From Alphaproteobacteria bacterium (GTDB lineage: Bacteria; Pseudomonadota; Alphaproteobacteria; Elsterales; Elsteraceae): 64,000 nucleotides of DNA. Shown piece after piece: positions 47,185 to 56,646 of this stretch. Each line of letters opens with the position of its first letter. Within the stretch, counting starts at the first letter, position 1. Under the pieces are notes generated by a model, which was not told the origin of the DNA, ran no database searches, and worked only from the letters and a program-made list of their open reading frames with translations. The stretch lies in assembly GCA_004292755.1 (NCBI GenBank), contig RDXE01000035.1, positions 45,327 to 109,326 of the forward strand, in the 5' to 3' direction. Position numbers and translations under genes: made by a program.

Positions 47185-47211
47185 GGTAGCAGCCGGACGG
47201 CAGCTGCTACC
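47185..47211 (-). terminator. Hairpin terminating the chemoreceptor gene
   Basis: A perfect 9-bp stem (GGTAGCAGC at 47185-47193 with GCTGCTACC at 47203-47211, 9-base loop) lies 16 bases after the chemoreceptor stop and upstream of the next minus-strand gene. On the minus strand it is followed by a CCTTT run. Confidence 0.55.
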
Positions 47212-47226
47212 AGGACACCGCGCTGG

Positions 47227-49221
47227 TTAGGCCGCCCGCACCTCCGCTAGAAACCCGTCCACCTCCCGCGTCAAAGCTGCGGTCTGGCCTTTCAGAGATT
47301 GGGCGGCTTCCACCAGTTGAAAAGAGGAGCGACCGGTCTCCGAAGCACTTTCGTTGACCACAGCGATGGTCGAGGACACCTCTTGAGTGCCAGTCGCCGC
47401 TTGCTGAATGTTGCGGGCAATCTCTTGGGTGGAGGCATTCTGCTGTTCGACAGCCGCGGCAATAGTGGCTGAAATCTGACTCATATCGAAAATCAACCGT
47501 CCGATCGTTTGGATCGAATCCACAGTATCAGACGTTGCGTGCTGGATCTGTAGTACTTGGTGTGAAATGTCTTCGGTTGCACGCGCTGTTTGCATGGCCA
47601 AATTTTTCACCTCACCGGCGACCACAGCAAAGCCACGACCAGCATCGCCTGCACGGGCGGCTTCGATTGTGGCGTTCAGGGCCAACAGATTGGTCTGCTC
47701 CGCAATCTCCGAGATCAGCTTCACGATCGTGCCGATCTTCTCGGCCGATTGGGCGAGCGCCTGCACCCGACGGTCTGTCGCCTCGGCTTGTTTGGTCGCC
47801 GTATCAGCGCGCTCGGAGGCGTTGGTCATCTGACGCCCGATCTCGCCGATGGAGGCATAAAGCTGTTCGGCTGCAGCGGCCACGGTTTGCACATTGGCCG
47901 TCGTTTGCTCGGCCGCCGCGGCGACCACCGTCGATCGGTGGGTGGTGGATTCAGCGGTTGCCTGCAATTCCTTGGCTGAGCCATGCACCTGTTGGCTGGC
48001 GGCTGTCACCGCCGTCACCACCGCCCCAACGCTCGCCTCGAAACGCGCCGCCAAGGCATGCAAGGTACGCCGACGCTCGGCCTCGCTCTCCACCCTAAGC
48101 GCTTCTTGCTGGCGGCGCAGATGCTCCGCCTCGCCCATGCTGTCGCGGAACACCGCCACCGCCACAGCCATCTCACCGATCTCGTCCCGGCGGGTGCGGG
48201 CGGGGATATCGACCGAAAGATCACCGTTCGAGAGAGCCGTCATCACCCCCGTCATCCGTCGCACCGGCACCGCGATCGCCGCGGTTAAGCCAACGGAGGC
48301 CGCAATGCCAATCACCAGCACCAGAACAGTGATCAGCACCATGCCGCGCACTGTGCTGTCCGCGCGCTCGGCTGCGTGCATTTGTTCTTCCTGCAGGGCG
48401 GACACTTGGGCCTGACGGACCACGTCCAGCGTGCTGCTGAGCCGGTCCCCCAATTCAAAATCCCGCCGATCCATCAAGGCGCCAAGGTCGAGGGTCAGGC
48501 GCTCCAATTCATCAAAGCCAGTTCCATAGGCAGCGCTGAGGCGATCCATCTGCTCCAACCCGGTGCCCAGCCGACGGGCATGCTCGCGAAACGTCGTGAA
48601 CGCTTGGCGGGCGACGGCGGCGCTGGCCTGGGTGCGCAGGGATAGGAACCGCAGAATTTCCATTCGCGTGGTCAGGAAGGCATCGCGCGCTTCCGCCAGC
48701 GCCAGCGCCCCCGGCAGATCGCCAGCAGCCTTCGCGCTAGCCAGTTGATCCGACAGCAGCCGGGTGATCTGTGTGCCCTGCGGCGTCAGTGTCTCGATCA
48801 GCAGGCGCCGATGACTGTGCTCCAACGCCACCACCTCATCGGTGTGACGGCGATACGCCCCGAGATCGGCCGCTACCTGTGCCAAACCCTCGCGCGCGGC
48901 TGGGGTGTTGGCGTCCTGGCTCAAGCGCAGGAACGATGCAGTTGTGGCAACAAACCGCTCTTCCACACGGGCGAGGGTGGCCTCCGTCGGTCGGTCCAGA
49001 TAAACCCGCACCAGACGCCGCACCTCCGTCACCTCACCCGCCGCGGCGTCAACCTCCAGCGTGGTTTTGGCAACTTTGGCACCGTCATTCATCTCTCGAA
49101 CAACGTCGCTCAGGCCAGAATAGCCATAGGCGGCCAGCCCCACAGCAAGGCACAGCAGCACCAGGAACCCCGACCCAATCTCGCCCCTGAGGCCGAGATG
49201 CGGCAATCGCATGCTCATCAT
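47227..49221 (-). CDS. Methyl-accepting chemotaxis protein
   Basis: 664 residues. TM1 about 18-36, a large all-helical periplasmic sensor (about 37-290, long enough for a helical bimodular ligand-binding domain), TM2 about 294-315, HAMP about 316-368 ([15 protein letters not shown]), then a methyl-accepting coiled coil whose tip reads [20 protein letters not shown] and [18 protein letters not shown] (about 505-541). The C-terminus FLAEVRAA lacks a CheR/CheB-tethering pentapeptide. It signals to CheA/CheW; no chemotaxis genes are adjacent. Three in-frame Met codons within the first four residues leave the exact start open. Confidence 0.93.
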   Translation of the reverse strand: MMSMRLPHLGLRGEIGSGFLVLLCLAVGLAAYGYSGLSDVVREMNDGAKVAKTTLEVDAAAGEVTEVRRLVRVYLDRPTEATLARVEERFVATTASFLRLSQDANTPAAREGLAQVAADLGAYRRHTDEVVALEHSHRRLLIETLTPQGTQITRLLSDQLASAKAAGDLPGALALAEARDAFLTTRMEILRFLSLRTQASAAVARQAFTTFREHARRLGTGLEQMDRLSAAYGTGFDELERLTLDLGALMDRRDFELGDRLSSTLDVVRQAQVSALQEEQMHAAERADSTVRGMVLITVLVLVIGIAASVGLTAAIAVPVRRMTGVMTALSNGDLSVDIPARTRRDEIGEMAVAVAVFRDSMGEAEHLRRQQEALRVESEAERRRTLHALAARFEASVGAVVTAVTAASQQVHGSAKELQATAESTTHRSTVVAAAAEQTTANVQTVAAAAEQLYASIGEIGRQMTNASERADTATKQAEATDRRVQALAQSAEKIGTIVKLISEIAEQTNLLALNATIEAARAGDAGRGFAVVAGEVKNLAMQTARATEDISHQVLQIQHATSDTVDSIQTIGRLIFDMSQISATIAAAVEQQNASTQEIARNIQQAATGTQEVSSTIAVVNESASETGRSSFQLVEAAQSLKGQTAALTREVDGFLAEVRAA

Positions 49222-49516
49222 GATCCCCCATCAGCCTGGGAGTGGGCGCGGCATGGATCCCGCAAGGCCCCCCTCCTCACTCGGACCACCAGGGAAGCAG
49301 GCTCTGTGTCTTACCGAATTGCGATAAATCAACCGAAGTGCGTGGCATGGCGACGCAGTTTGCTCCGCCGGTTGATCGCACCAGGGCTGCGAATTCCGTC
49401 GATGTTGACCCTGCTTGGTCTTTGGTACGGTACGGCGTTCTGAGTGACGACACAGGTGGTGTGCGACAGGACCTAGCCACCCCCCGTCGTCAACCGGTCA
49501 GGGTGGGGGGAGCCCG
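49222..49516 (+). other. Intergenic region between divergent chemoreceptor and IclR operon
   Basis: About 295 bases that I cannot assign to a gene. It must hold the promoters of both divergent transcripts. A G-rich ribosome site directly precedes the IclR start. I see no convincing palindromic IclR operator. Confidence 0.5.
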
Positions 49517-50263
49517 ATGTCATCAGACAAGGTTGCAGCCGTTGAACGCGCCTTTTCCATTCTGGGCGCGTTTCGGGAGGAGGAACCACACCTCTCCCTG
49601 GTAGAACTCAGTCGCCGCACGGGTTTGTACAAAAGCACCATTCTGCGCTTGGCGGCGTCCTTGGAACGCTGCGGCTACCTTCGCCGGATGGAGGGCGGTG
49701 GCTATCGCATCGGGCCAACCCCGCTGGCGCTGGGCCGCATTTACCAAGCGGGCTTTCGCATCGGCGATGCAATCCAGCCAATCCTCACCCGCCTTGCCGA
49801 GGCCAGCAGCGAGAGCGCATCGTTCAGCGTGCGCGACGGCGACACCCGCATCGTGCTGCACCGCGTGGAAAGCCCGCGGCGCGTGCGCGATGTGTTCCAT
49901 GTCGGCGACCGCCTACCCCTTCGCGGTGCGGGCGGCAAGGTTTTGCTGGCCTTCGCGCCGGGTCCCGCCCCAGCCGAGCCGGAATTGCTGACCATCCGGG
50001 CCGAGTTTGTCGCCACCTCTGTGGCTGAGGCATCGGAAGATACCGCGGGCGTGGCGAGCCCCGTGTTCGGCTCGGATGGCGCACTTGTTGGGGCCATCGG
50101 CCTGTCGGGGCCATTGGACCGGTTCACCGCGACCTCCGTCGCGTGGATGCGGGCCGCAGTGCCTGCGGCTGCGATGGAGGCAACCCAGGCCCTGGGCGGC
50201 GATGCGGGTGTATTTCCGCGCTCCAAAGTCCGCATCCCAGGAACGATTCGCCGCAACGCCTGA
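49517..50263 (+). CDS. IclR-family transcriptional regulator
   Basis: 248 residues. N-terminal winged helix-turn-helix LSLVELSRRTGLYKSTILRL, with LERCGYLRRMEGGGYRIGPT in the wing, then a GAF-like effector domain (ESASFSVRDGDTRIVLHRVE; LPLRGAGGKVLLAFAPG; GVASPVFGSDGALVGAIGLS). IclR proteins commonly regulate adjacent catabolic genes. The lyase gene begins 36 bases downstream, so co-transcription and autoregulation are likely. GGGGGGAG lies 5 bases upstream of the ATG. Confidence 0.92.
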   Translation: MSSDKVAAVERAFSILGAFREEEPHLSLVELSRRTGLYKSTILRLAASLERCGYLRRMEGGGYRIGPTPLALGRIYQAGFRIGDAIQPILTRLAEASSESASFSVRDGDTRIVLHRVESPRRVRDVFHVGDRLPLRGAGGKVLLAFAPGPAPAEPELLTIRAEFVATSVAEASEDTAGVASPVFGSDGALVGAIGLSGPLDRFTATSVAWMRAAVPAAAMEATQALGGDAGVFPRSKVRIPGTIRRNA

Positions 50264-50299
50264 TCCTTCACCAAAAAGCAACGCACTCCGGGGGGAGCC

Positions 50300-51247
50300 A
50301 TGAGCATCGACGTCGATATCTGTGAGGTCGGCCCGCGGGACGGGCTGCAAATCATCCACACCTTCATGCCAACCGCGGCGAAATCCGCCTGGATCGCTGC
50401 CGAAGCCGCTGCGGGCGTGCGGGAGATCGAGGTGGCGAGTTTTGTGCCGCCGAAGCTGATCCCGCAATTCGCCGATGCGGGGGAGGTGGTCGGTACCGCC
50501 CGAACCATCCCTGGATTGGCCGTCGCCGCCCTGGTGCCCAACCACAAAGGTGCCGTGCGCGCGATTGAGGCAGGCGTCCACAAGCTATCCTTCACGCTGT
50601 CGGTGTCCGAAAGCCATTCACAGGCCAATGTCCGCAAAAGCCGGGACGAGCAGGTGGCTGAATTCCGCGCGATTGTCGCCAGTGTTCGCGACCTGCCCGC
50701 AGATCAGCGCCCAATGCTGTCCGGCGGCTTGTCCACTGTGTTCGGATGCAGCATTGAGGGGCAGGTATCTGAGGCTGATGTGGTCCGCTATGCCGTCGCA
50801 CTGGCCGAGGCCGGGGCGGATGACATCAGCTTGGCGGATACCTCTGGCGTGGGCGACCCGGCCCAAGTGCGCCGAATCGTGCGCGCCGTGCAGCAGGAGA
50901 TTGGCGGCAAACCGCTGGCACTGCATCTGCACAACACCATGGGCCTTGGCCTTGCGAATGTTGTGGCGGGTCTGGAGGAGGGTATTCGCGCGTTTGACTC
51001 ATCTCTCGGCGGCTTGGGTGGGTGCCCCTATGCACCCGGTGCGACCGGCAACATCGTCACTGAGGATTTGGTGTTTTTGCTGGAAAGCATGGGACTTTCC
51101 ACCGGCATTGACCTTGACCGCTTGATCCACGTTCGAGACGTGATCGCGGCGGCTCTCCCGGATGAACCGCTCTACGGCCATGTGCAGCACGGCCTGCCGA
51201 AGCGGTGGCACCAACTGCGGGGAGGCTTCAATGCCGCTGCCGCTTGA
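50300..51247 (+). CDS. Hydroxymethylglutaryl-CoA lyase-like enzyme
   Basis: 315 residues of the HMGL-like TIM-barrel family. DVDICEVGPRDGLQ carries the catalytic Arg-Asp, DDISLADTSGVGDP and LALHLHNTMGLGLAN the metal-binding His pair, and GGLGGCPYAPGATGNIVTED the catalytic Cys loop. Cleaves a 3-hydroxy-3-methyl acyl-CoA (HMG-CoA, or citramalyl-CoA-like) to acetyl-CoA or related products. The CoA-transferase that overlaps its end could supply the CoA ester. Strong GGGGGGAG site before the ATG. Confidence 0.88.
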   Translation: MSIDVDICEVGPRDGLQIIHTFMPTAAKSAWIAAEAAAGVREIEVASFVPPKLIPQFADAGEVVGTARTIPGLAVAALVPNHKGAVRAIEAGVHKLSFTLSVSESHSQANVRKSRDEQVAEFRAIVASVRDLPADQRPMLSGGLSTVFGCSIEGQVSEADVVRYAVALAEAGADDISLADTSGVGDPAQVRRIVRAVQQEIGGKPLALHLHNTMGLGLANVVAGLEEGIRAFDSSLGGLGGCPYAPGATGNIVTEDLVFLLESMGLSTGIDLDRLIHVRDVIAAALPDEPLYGHVQHGLPKRWHQLRGGFNAAAA

Positions 51248-52412
51248 GGGATTGCGGGTCGTCGAGTTCGCCCACATGGTCATGGGGCCAACCTGTGGCC
51301 TCGTGCTGGCGGACCTCGGCGCCGACGTGATCAAGGTGGAGCCTGTGCCCCACGGCGATAACACGCGCCGCTTGACGGGCACCGGCATCGGCTTTTTCGC
51401 CACCTTCAACCGCAACAAGCGCTCCCTCGCGGTGGATATGAAACACCCCGACGGCAAAGCCATTGTGGAAGATTTGGTCCGCCGCGCGGACATTGTCTCA
51501 GAGAACTTCCGCCCCGGTGCGATGGACGCGCTGGGCCTGGGCTATGAGGCACTGAGCGCAATCAATCCCCGGATGATTTACTGCCAGCATAAAGGCTTCT
51601 TGGCAGGCCCCTATGAGGAGCGCGCCGCACTGGATGAAGTGGTGCAGATGATGGGCGGCCTTGCCTATATGACCGGGCCGAAGGGCCGCCCGTTGCGCGC
51701 GGGCGCCTCGGTCAATGACATCATGGGCGGCATGTTCGGCGTGATCGGCATCCTGGCAGCCTTGCGGGAGCGGGATCGCACCGGCGTCGGCACCATCATT
51801 CGCACGGCATTGTTTGAAAACACCGTGTTCTTGATGGGGCCGCACATGGCGCAGGCGCGCATGACTGGTCGCGCTGTCGACCCCATGCCCTCGCGGCTGT
51901 CCGCCTGGGCGGTCTATGATGTGTTTGAGACGGCCGATGACGGGCAGGTGTTCGTCGGCGTCGTCACCGACACCCAGTGGCGCACCTTCTGCGACGGGTT
52001 TGGCCTTGCTGCCCTGAAGGCCGATCCCGAGTTGCAGTCCAACCCCCAACGGGTAGCTGCCCGCCCACGCCTCCTGCCGGAGCTGCAAGCCCTGTTCCGC
52101 ACCTTGACCAAGGCCGAGTTGCTGACCCGGCTGGAAGCCCTGGGCCTGCCGTTTGCACCGATCACCTCGCCGATGGACCTGTTCGACGACCCCCATTTGG
52201 CGGCCTCCGGCGGGTTGCTTGATACTCCCCTGCCCGACGGCCCGACGGTTCCGCTGCCCGCGCTGCCCCTTGAAATCAATGGCGAACGCTTAGGGCTGCG
52301 GGCCCCCCCTCCAGCCGTGGGGGCGGACAGCGACAGCGTGCTGGCAGACCTTGGCTATTCGCCGGAGACCATCCAGCGCCTCACCACGGCTGGGGTGGTG
52401 AAGCTGGGGTAG
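51231..52412 (+). CDS. CaiB/BaiF family CoA-transferase
   Basis: 393 residues (family III). N-terminal LPLEGLRVVEFAHMVMGPTC, GADVIKVEPVPHGD and RNKRSLAVDMKHPDGK, then VSENFRPGAMDALGLGYEAL and catalytic-Asp region ALDEVVQMMGGLAYMTG. Transfers CoA between organic acids. The ATG at 51231 sits behind GGGGAGG and overlaps the lyase gene by 17 bases. With the lyase, this resembles modules that activate and cleave branched dicarboxylic acids (itaconate/citramalate- or HMG-type). The actual substrate is inferred, not proven. Confidence 0.9.
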   Translation: MPLPLEGLRVVEFAHMVMGPTCGLVLADLGADVIKVEPVPHGDNTRRLTGTGIGFFATFNRNKRSLAVDMKHPDGKAIVEDLVRRADIVSENFRPGAMDALGLGYEALSAINPRMIYCQHKGFLAGPYEERAALDEVVQMMGGLAYMTGPKGRPLRAGASVNDIMGGMFGVIGILAALRERDRTGVGTIIRTALFENTVFLMGPHMAQARMTGRAVDPMPSRLSAWAVYDVFETADDGQVFVGVVTDTQWRTFCDGFGLAALKADPELQSNPQRVAARPRLLPELQALFRTLTKAELLTRLEALGLPFAPITSPMDLFDDPHLAASGGLLDTPLPDGPTVPLPALPLEINGERLGLRAPPPAVGADSDSVLADLGYSPETIQRLTTAGVVKLG

Positions 52413-52444
52413 CTGGAGGGGCCAGCACGGAGGTCCGTCGGACC

Positions 52445-53413
52445 TTATCGTTTCCTGGCCCTCACCGGCAGGGCTGCCTGTTCGGGGAGCAGCAGCCGTC
52501 CCCCGAGGGACAGCCGCCCCCACCCGGCGGGCAGCAGCAAGCCTAGACTGACGAGCGCAAGCCCGGTGATGTCGCGCTCGGTTGGGACCTCCCCCACCAG
52601 GACAAACCCCATCACGATGGCGGAGGCTGGTACGAGGGCGGGAAAGACGGCAGCGCGGGCAGGGCCAAGACGGGCGACGGCAGTACTGAAGGCCAGAACG
52701 GCAACCACGCCAGACAGAATGCCTTGCACACCAATCTGCAGCAGCAGAGTGGACAGCGGCAACTCTGCGAGGCGCGCAACGCCGTCACCGCTGAGGAACA
52801 CCGGAGTCCAGATCACCGCGGACAACACGGCAACGACAGCCGTCCCAGCCAGCGGCGGTACGCGCCACAGGCGGCTGACCGTCGCAAATCCGGCCCAGCA
52901 CAGCCCTGCTGCTAAGAACATCCCATCACCCAGGGCCGCTTGTCCGCTGACGCCTGCGATCACCGCAGCTGGGTCAGCGATCACCATCATCCCCGCAAAC
53001 AAGATCGCAATACCAACCAGTCTCACGGGCTGCAGTCGCTCGTGAAACACCAAAGCCGCTGCCGCCACCGTCACCAGCGTTACTGCCGCTGGCTGGAGCA
53101 CGGCGCCGTGGGACAAGGGCGCGAAGGCGTAACCGCCAACACCCAACAGAATGAACAGCGGTCCCGCAAACAGCGTCAATGCCGCTGACCGGCGCCAGCC
53201 AATGCCTGCCAACTGCCGTGGCTGATGGCGCAGCAACCAGGGCAGCATGACCAATCCTGCCGGAATGTAGCGCGCTGCGGCCAAATCGCTGGCCGTCAAT
53301 CCCCCTGCGACTCCGTTCTGGGCCAGGGCCAGATAGGCCCCCCAGATCGCCACGGCGACCAAGCCCGCCACTACCCCCTGCTGACCAGGGGGTAGCATCC
53401 GCAGCGCCGTCAT
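52445..53413 (-). CDS. DMT/EamA-family transporter
   Basis: 322 residues with ten hydrophobic helices forming two EamA repeats (VAVAIWGAYLALAQNGVAGG; ARYIPAGLVMLPWLLRHQP; a second repeat starting ALGDGMFLAAGLCWAGFATV). Exporter or permease of unknown metabolite. Its ATG at 53413 overlaps the stop of the peroxiredoxin-like gene, so the two are translationally coupled. A short hairpin AGGTCC-GTC-GGACCT at 52431-52445 covers its stop codon. Confidence 0.85.
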   Translation of the reverse strand: MTALRMLPPGQQGVVAGLVAVAIWGAYLALAQNGVAGGLTASDLAAARYIPAGLVMLPWLLRHQPRQLAGIGWRRSAALTLFAGPLFILLGVGGYAFAPLSHGAVLQPAAVTLVTVAAAALVFHERLQPVRLVGIAILFAGMMVIADPAAVIAGVSGQAALGDGMFLAAGLCWAGFATVSRLWRVPPLAGTAVVAVLSAVIWTPVFLSGDGVARLAELPLSTLLLQIGVQGILSGVVAVLAFSTAVARLGPARAAVFPALVPASAIVMGFVLVGEVPTERDITGLALVSLGLLLPAGWGRLSLGGRLLLPEQAALPVRARKR

Positions 53414-54090
53414 GCGGCACGCTTGGCGTGGTGAAGGTCGGCCAACAGGGCAATCACACCCTCCGGATCGAGGCGCAGACGATAGTCTGGTTCAATGCTG
53501 GCAAGGCGAATCTCGCCGCCACGATCCACCACATAGGTCGCCGGAATCGGCAGGCTCCAGCGGCCATCGCCGTTGTGACTGGGCAAATCATGACCAAAGC
53601 GGCGATACAGTGCTTCAATCTGTGGGCTTAAGGGAAAGCGGATGCCCAGGGCATCGGCCAGCCGACCCTGCGTGTCTGACAGCACCGGAAAGGCAAGGTC
53701 GTTCTTCTCCGCTGTCGACAGGCTGTGGTCAGGCGCCTCTGGCGAAACTGCAACCACAGTCGCACCCAAGGCCTGGATGGCATCCAGGCGACGCTGGTAG
53801 GCGCGCAGCTCCAAATTGCAGTAGGGGCACCAGCCACCACGATAGACTGTGACCACCATGGGACCACGCGCCATCACCGTCGCAAGGTCCACGCTTTGAC
53901 CGCGCGCATCGGGCAGGCGTAGCGCGGGGAAGCGCGCTCCAACCATCAAGGCTCGCGCCAGAATGCCAGACTGCCGCAACGCTTCGATGTCGAGGGCGAT
54001 GGTATCGGCAATCTCGGCACCAGCACGCTCCGCCCAGGCCGTCTTGAACGCCTTCAACTCAGCGGCGAGGGGGGGATTGGACAACGCCAT
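53410..54090 (-). CDS. Peroxiredoxin-like (AhpC/TSA) protein
   Basis: 226 residues, thioredoxin fold. PMVVTVYRGGWCPYCNLELR has a C-x2-C pair in place of the usual single peroxidatic Cys loop, as in the DUF-type AhpC/TSA subfamily. DHSLSTAEKNDLAFPVLSDT and the ATYVVDRGGEIRLASIEPDY strand complete the fold. An N-terminal helical extension of about 60 residues is usual for this subgroup. Likely a thiol peroxidase or reductase. It lies 3 bases from the AhpD-like gene. Confidence 0.87.
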   Translation of the reverse strand: MALSNPPLAAELKAFKTAWAERAGAEIADTIALDIEALRQSGILARALMVGARFPALRLPDARGQSVDLATVMARGPMVVTVYRGGWCPYCNLELRAYQRRLDAIQALGATVVAVSPEAPDHSLSTAEKNDLAFPVLSDTQGRLADALGIRFPLSPQIEALYRRFGHDLPSHNGDGRWSLPIPATYVVDRGGEIRLASIEPDYRLRLDPEGVIALLADLHHAKRAA

Positions 54091-54093
54091 GGC

Positions 54094-54666
54094 TCAGCCC
54101 TCCACCGTGATGGTGGCTGGCGGAGTCCACGCCGTTGCCGCCATGAACGCATCGTCGGGCGTATGGGTCAGGTGATTGGTGTAGTTGGACAGCGTCTTGG
54201 TCGCCACCACCAGCACCACATCCAGCACCGCCCGTCGGGAGAAGCCTGCCGCCAGAAAGGCCGCGACGGCCTCGTCCCCAACGGACCCACGGTGCGTCGT
54301 GACGCTGCGGACAAAGCGCGCCAACGCGTCCAACTTGGCATCGGGTACCTCAGTGCCCGCGCGCAGCGCTGCAATCACCGGGGCAGGAACCTTGGCCATG
54401 GCTGCCAGGGCCGAATGCCCAGCCATGCAATAGCTGCACTCATTGACAAAGCTGACGGCAAGGAAGGCCACCTGCTGTTCAATCGGGGAGAGGCTGGTTT
54501 TGCCAACCAATCCAAACAAGGTGTGGTAACCCGCCAAGGCTTCGGGGCTTTCAGCCAGGATGCCGTGCAGGTTGGGGATGAAACCCCAGCCCTTGGACAG
54601 CTCGCTGAGGATTCCTGTGGATGCCTCGGGGGCTGTCTCGAGGCTGTGGATCACGAAACCAGTCAT
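54094..54666 (-). CDS. AhpD-like/carboxymuconolactone decarboxylase family protein
   Basis: 190 residues. AVSFVNECSYCMAGHSALAA carries the C-x2-C-x3-H motif of AhpD-type proteins, which act as thiol reductases for peroxiredoxins; LSPIEQQVAFLAV precedes it as usual. Directly upstream of the peroxiredoxin-like gene, so a redox pair is likely. GGAG is 8 bases before the ATG at 54666; the longer upstream frame is inside the divergent promoter region. Confidence 0.87.
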   Translation of the reverse strand: MTGFVIHSLETAPEASTGILSELSKGWGFIPNLHGILAESPEALAGYHTLFGLVGKTSLSPIEQQVAFLAVSFVNECSYCMAGHSALAAMAKVPAPVIAALRAGTEVPDAKLDALARFVRSVTTHRGSVGDEAVAAFLAAGFSRRAVLDVVLVVATKTLSNYTNHLTHTPDDAFMAATAWTPPATITVEG

Positions 54667-54754
54667 CGGTGGTCTCCGATTGGGGCGGCACCAGCGCCGC
54701 GGCCCGATCACCATCATCGATCCTGTTCCTTGATGGGATGACCAAGATTGGATA

Positions 54755-54764
54755 TGATTAATCA
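54755..54764. promoter_or_regulatory. Candidate LysR operator in the divergent promoter
   Basis: TGATTAATCA is a perfect 10-bp palindrome in an AT-rich stretch between the AhpD-like gene and the divergent LysR gene, 20 bases before the LysR start. Position and symmetry fit a LysR-type site, but there is no longer T-N11-A core that I can defend. Confidence 0.4.
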
Positions 54765-54784
54765 GTTTTGTGGATGAATGCCCA

Positions 54785-55696
54785 ATGGATCTCCTGGCCT
54801 TGATGCGTTGTTTCGTCCGGGTGGCCGAGGCTGCAAGCTTCACCGCTGTGGCGGAGGAAACCGGCTCCAGCCAGCCCACCATCAGCCGTCAGATCGCGCA
54901 GTTGGAAGCACACTTGGGTGCGCGCCTGCTGCTGCGCTCAACCCGGCAAGTCGCGCTCACCGACGAAGGGCAGCGGTTTCTGGATCGCGCCCGCACCGTG
55001 CTGGACAGTGTTGCCGAAGCAGAAGGCAGCGTGGGGCGCAAGCGCATGCGTCCAACCGGAACACTCCGCCTGGCGATGCCAGTGGTGTTTGGCCGCCTTC
55101 ATGTCGCACCGCGACTGTCCCGACTGCTGGCGCGCTATCCCGATCTGGCGCTGGATTTGGTGATGCACGATGGCACAACGGATTTGATTGAGGAGGGGAT
55201 TGACCTCGCTGTGCGCATCGGTGCAGTGACCGACCCCTCCCTGATCGCCAAGCGCTTTGGCACCACCAGACGATTGACCGTAGCCACGCCGGGCTATCTG
55301 GCCGCCCATGGGACCCCGCGGTACCCGCAGGACTTAGGCCAGCACCAGTGCATCCTGTACACGCGGCTGTCGACTGGCCCGGTCTGGCGCTTCTCCAGTC
55401 CCACTGGGCCGCTGGATGTCACCGTGTCTGGCCGGGTGCGTGCCAACAACTCCGATGGTGTGCGCGCCGCGGTCCTGGACGGCCACGGCATCGCTGTGGT
55501 GCCAAACTGGATGTTGACCGACGAGTTGGAAACCGGTGCGCTGGTGTCGCTGTTGACGGCCTTCGAGCCGGAGCGCTTGCCCATGCAGGTGGTCTACCCC
55601 TCCCGCCGCTATGTGCCACTGAAAACCAGTGCCGCTATTCAGTTCTTTGAAACCGAGTTTCGCCTCGACCCCCGCTTCAGCACGACCATGGTTTGA
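54785..55696 (+). CDS. LysR-family transcriptional regulator
   Basis: 303 residues from the ATG at 54785 (a GTG at 54770 is possible). N-terminal helix-turn-helix AASFTAVAEETGSSQPTISR followed by QIAQLEAHLGARLLLRSTRQ, then a periplasmic-binding-like effector domain (GTLRLAMPVVFGRLHVAPRL, DLVMHDGTTDLIEEGIDLAV, RIGAVTDPSLIAKRFGTT) of the CrgA-like branch. Divergently placed next to the redox genes, which it probably controls. Confidence 0.93.
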   Translation: MDLLALMRCFVRVAEAASFTAVAEETGSSQPTISRQIAQLEAHLGARLLLRSTRQVALTDEGQRFLDRARTVLDSVAEAEGSVGRKRMRPTGTLRLAMPVVFGRLHVAPRLSRLLARYPDLALDLVMHDGTTDLIEEGIDLAVRIGAVTDPSLIAKRFGTTRRLTVATPGYLAAHGTPRYPQDLGQHQCILYTRLSTGPVWRFSSPTGPLDVTVSGRVRANNSDGVRAAVLDGHGIAVVPNWMLTDELETGALVSLLTAFEPERLPMQVVYPSRRYVPLKTSAAIQFFETEFRLDPRFSTTMV

Positions 55697-55723
55697 CAGC
55701 GGAGAGGGTATTCCCCCTCCGGA

Positions 55724-55815
55724 ACCGTCTCAAGCGTGAGGGCGTATCTGGCTCGAATCCTTCCCTCGCCGAGACCCTTGGCACGGAACGACGCCTGCCC
55801 GCTGACCGATCCAAA
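55724..55815. repeat. Copy 1 of a 92-bp direct repeat
   Basis: Matches 57274-57365 at 77 of 92 positions with no gap when aligned by hand. Read on the minus strand both copies give an open peptide with the same frame beginning FGSVSGQ and containing AK..GE.R.R.RYA, so the repeat could derive from coding DNA. The region 55697-56001 holds nothing else recognisable and becomes AT-rich after the repeat. Confidence 0.7.
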
Positions 55816-56001
55816 GTCGCACCCCTATTTTTGCGACGGCCCTGCGTTCGGATACACGCATTTATAATATAGAATAAGTGCGTAGAGGCGTACTTAGGTT
55901 CATTCCCTACCAACACGGCCTTTCAATGGGGTGACCCGACGAGGCTTTTGGGTTAGAATTTTTGGATAGCAAGTCGTAGTCGAAAGCACGGAATCGCTGC
56001 A

Positions 56002-56646
56002 ATGTCTGGACTGCCTTCGCTTCTCCCGGCTTTCATCTCCCTTGGTGGCTCCCTTGTTGGCGTCTTTCTCGGTGGCTACCTAGTCATGGCGAATGAGGAG
56101 AAGAAGCGTAGAGCGGATTTTGTGGGACGCCAGCTGACTGAGTTTTATGGACCAATTTTCAGCCTTCGGGCCGAAATCCGCGAGCGCAGTGAACTTTGCA
56201 AACAAATTCAGAGCGTTGCTCATAATGAATGGAAGGAACTCTGTCTTCAGAGAGGTTCACAACAGCGACAAGACGAAAGATGGCCCGAATATGCCGATAT
56301 CATTGAATATGACAATGAATTGTTTCAAGATACAATTTTCCCAATGTATCAGACTATGATGTCAATTTTTCGTGAAAAAATGTGTCTGGCTGAACCCGAG
56401 ACACGAAATTATTTTGGAAGACTTGTTCATTATGTAAACATATGGGAGAGGCATTTCCAAAAGCGAATTCCGCCAGAAGTCATAACAAAAATCAACCATT
56501 CAGAGGAGAATCTGGTTGAATTTTATGCAAATATCCAGAAAATTCATGACGATCTGCGCGCAGAACTCGCCAAATCAAAGCAGAGATATGGCCTAAGATC
56601 GTATTTGATTAAGCTACGAGCAAATATATTTGAAAGGGCTGTCTAA
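56002..56646 (+). CDS. Hypothetical membrane-anchored protein in an AT-rich patch
   Basis: 214 residues, not recognised. One N-terminal membrane helix (LLPAFISLGGSLVGVFLGGY) then a charged, mostly helical cytoplasmic or periplasmic part rich in Arg, Glu and Tyr (FVGRQLTEFYGPIFSLRAEI, VHYVNIWERHF). Codon use is clearly different from the rest of the window: many AAA, ATT, TTT and GAA codons, so the DNA was probably acquired recently. Its stop shares a base with the start of the next gene (TAATG). Resembles the general layout of small helical anchored proteins found in defence or island cargo, but I assign no function. Confidence 0.7.
   Translation: MSGLPSLLPAFISLGGSLVGVFLGGYLVMANEEKKRRADFVGRQLTEFYGPIFSLRAEIRERSELCKQIQSVAHNEWKELCLQRGSQQRQDERWPEYADIIEYDNELFQDTIFPMYQTMMSIFREKMCLAEPETRNYFGRLVHYVNIWERHFQKRIPPEVITKINHSEENLVEFYANIQKIHDDLRAELAKSKQRYGLRSYLIKLRANIFERAV

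Noticed and set aside
54785..55696. Treating 55700-57400 as a prophage or integrative element
   Set aside because: No integrase, transposase or phage protein is visible; only flanking repeats and composition support transfer.
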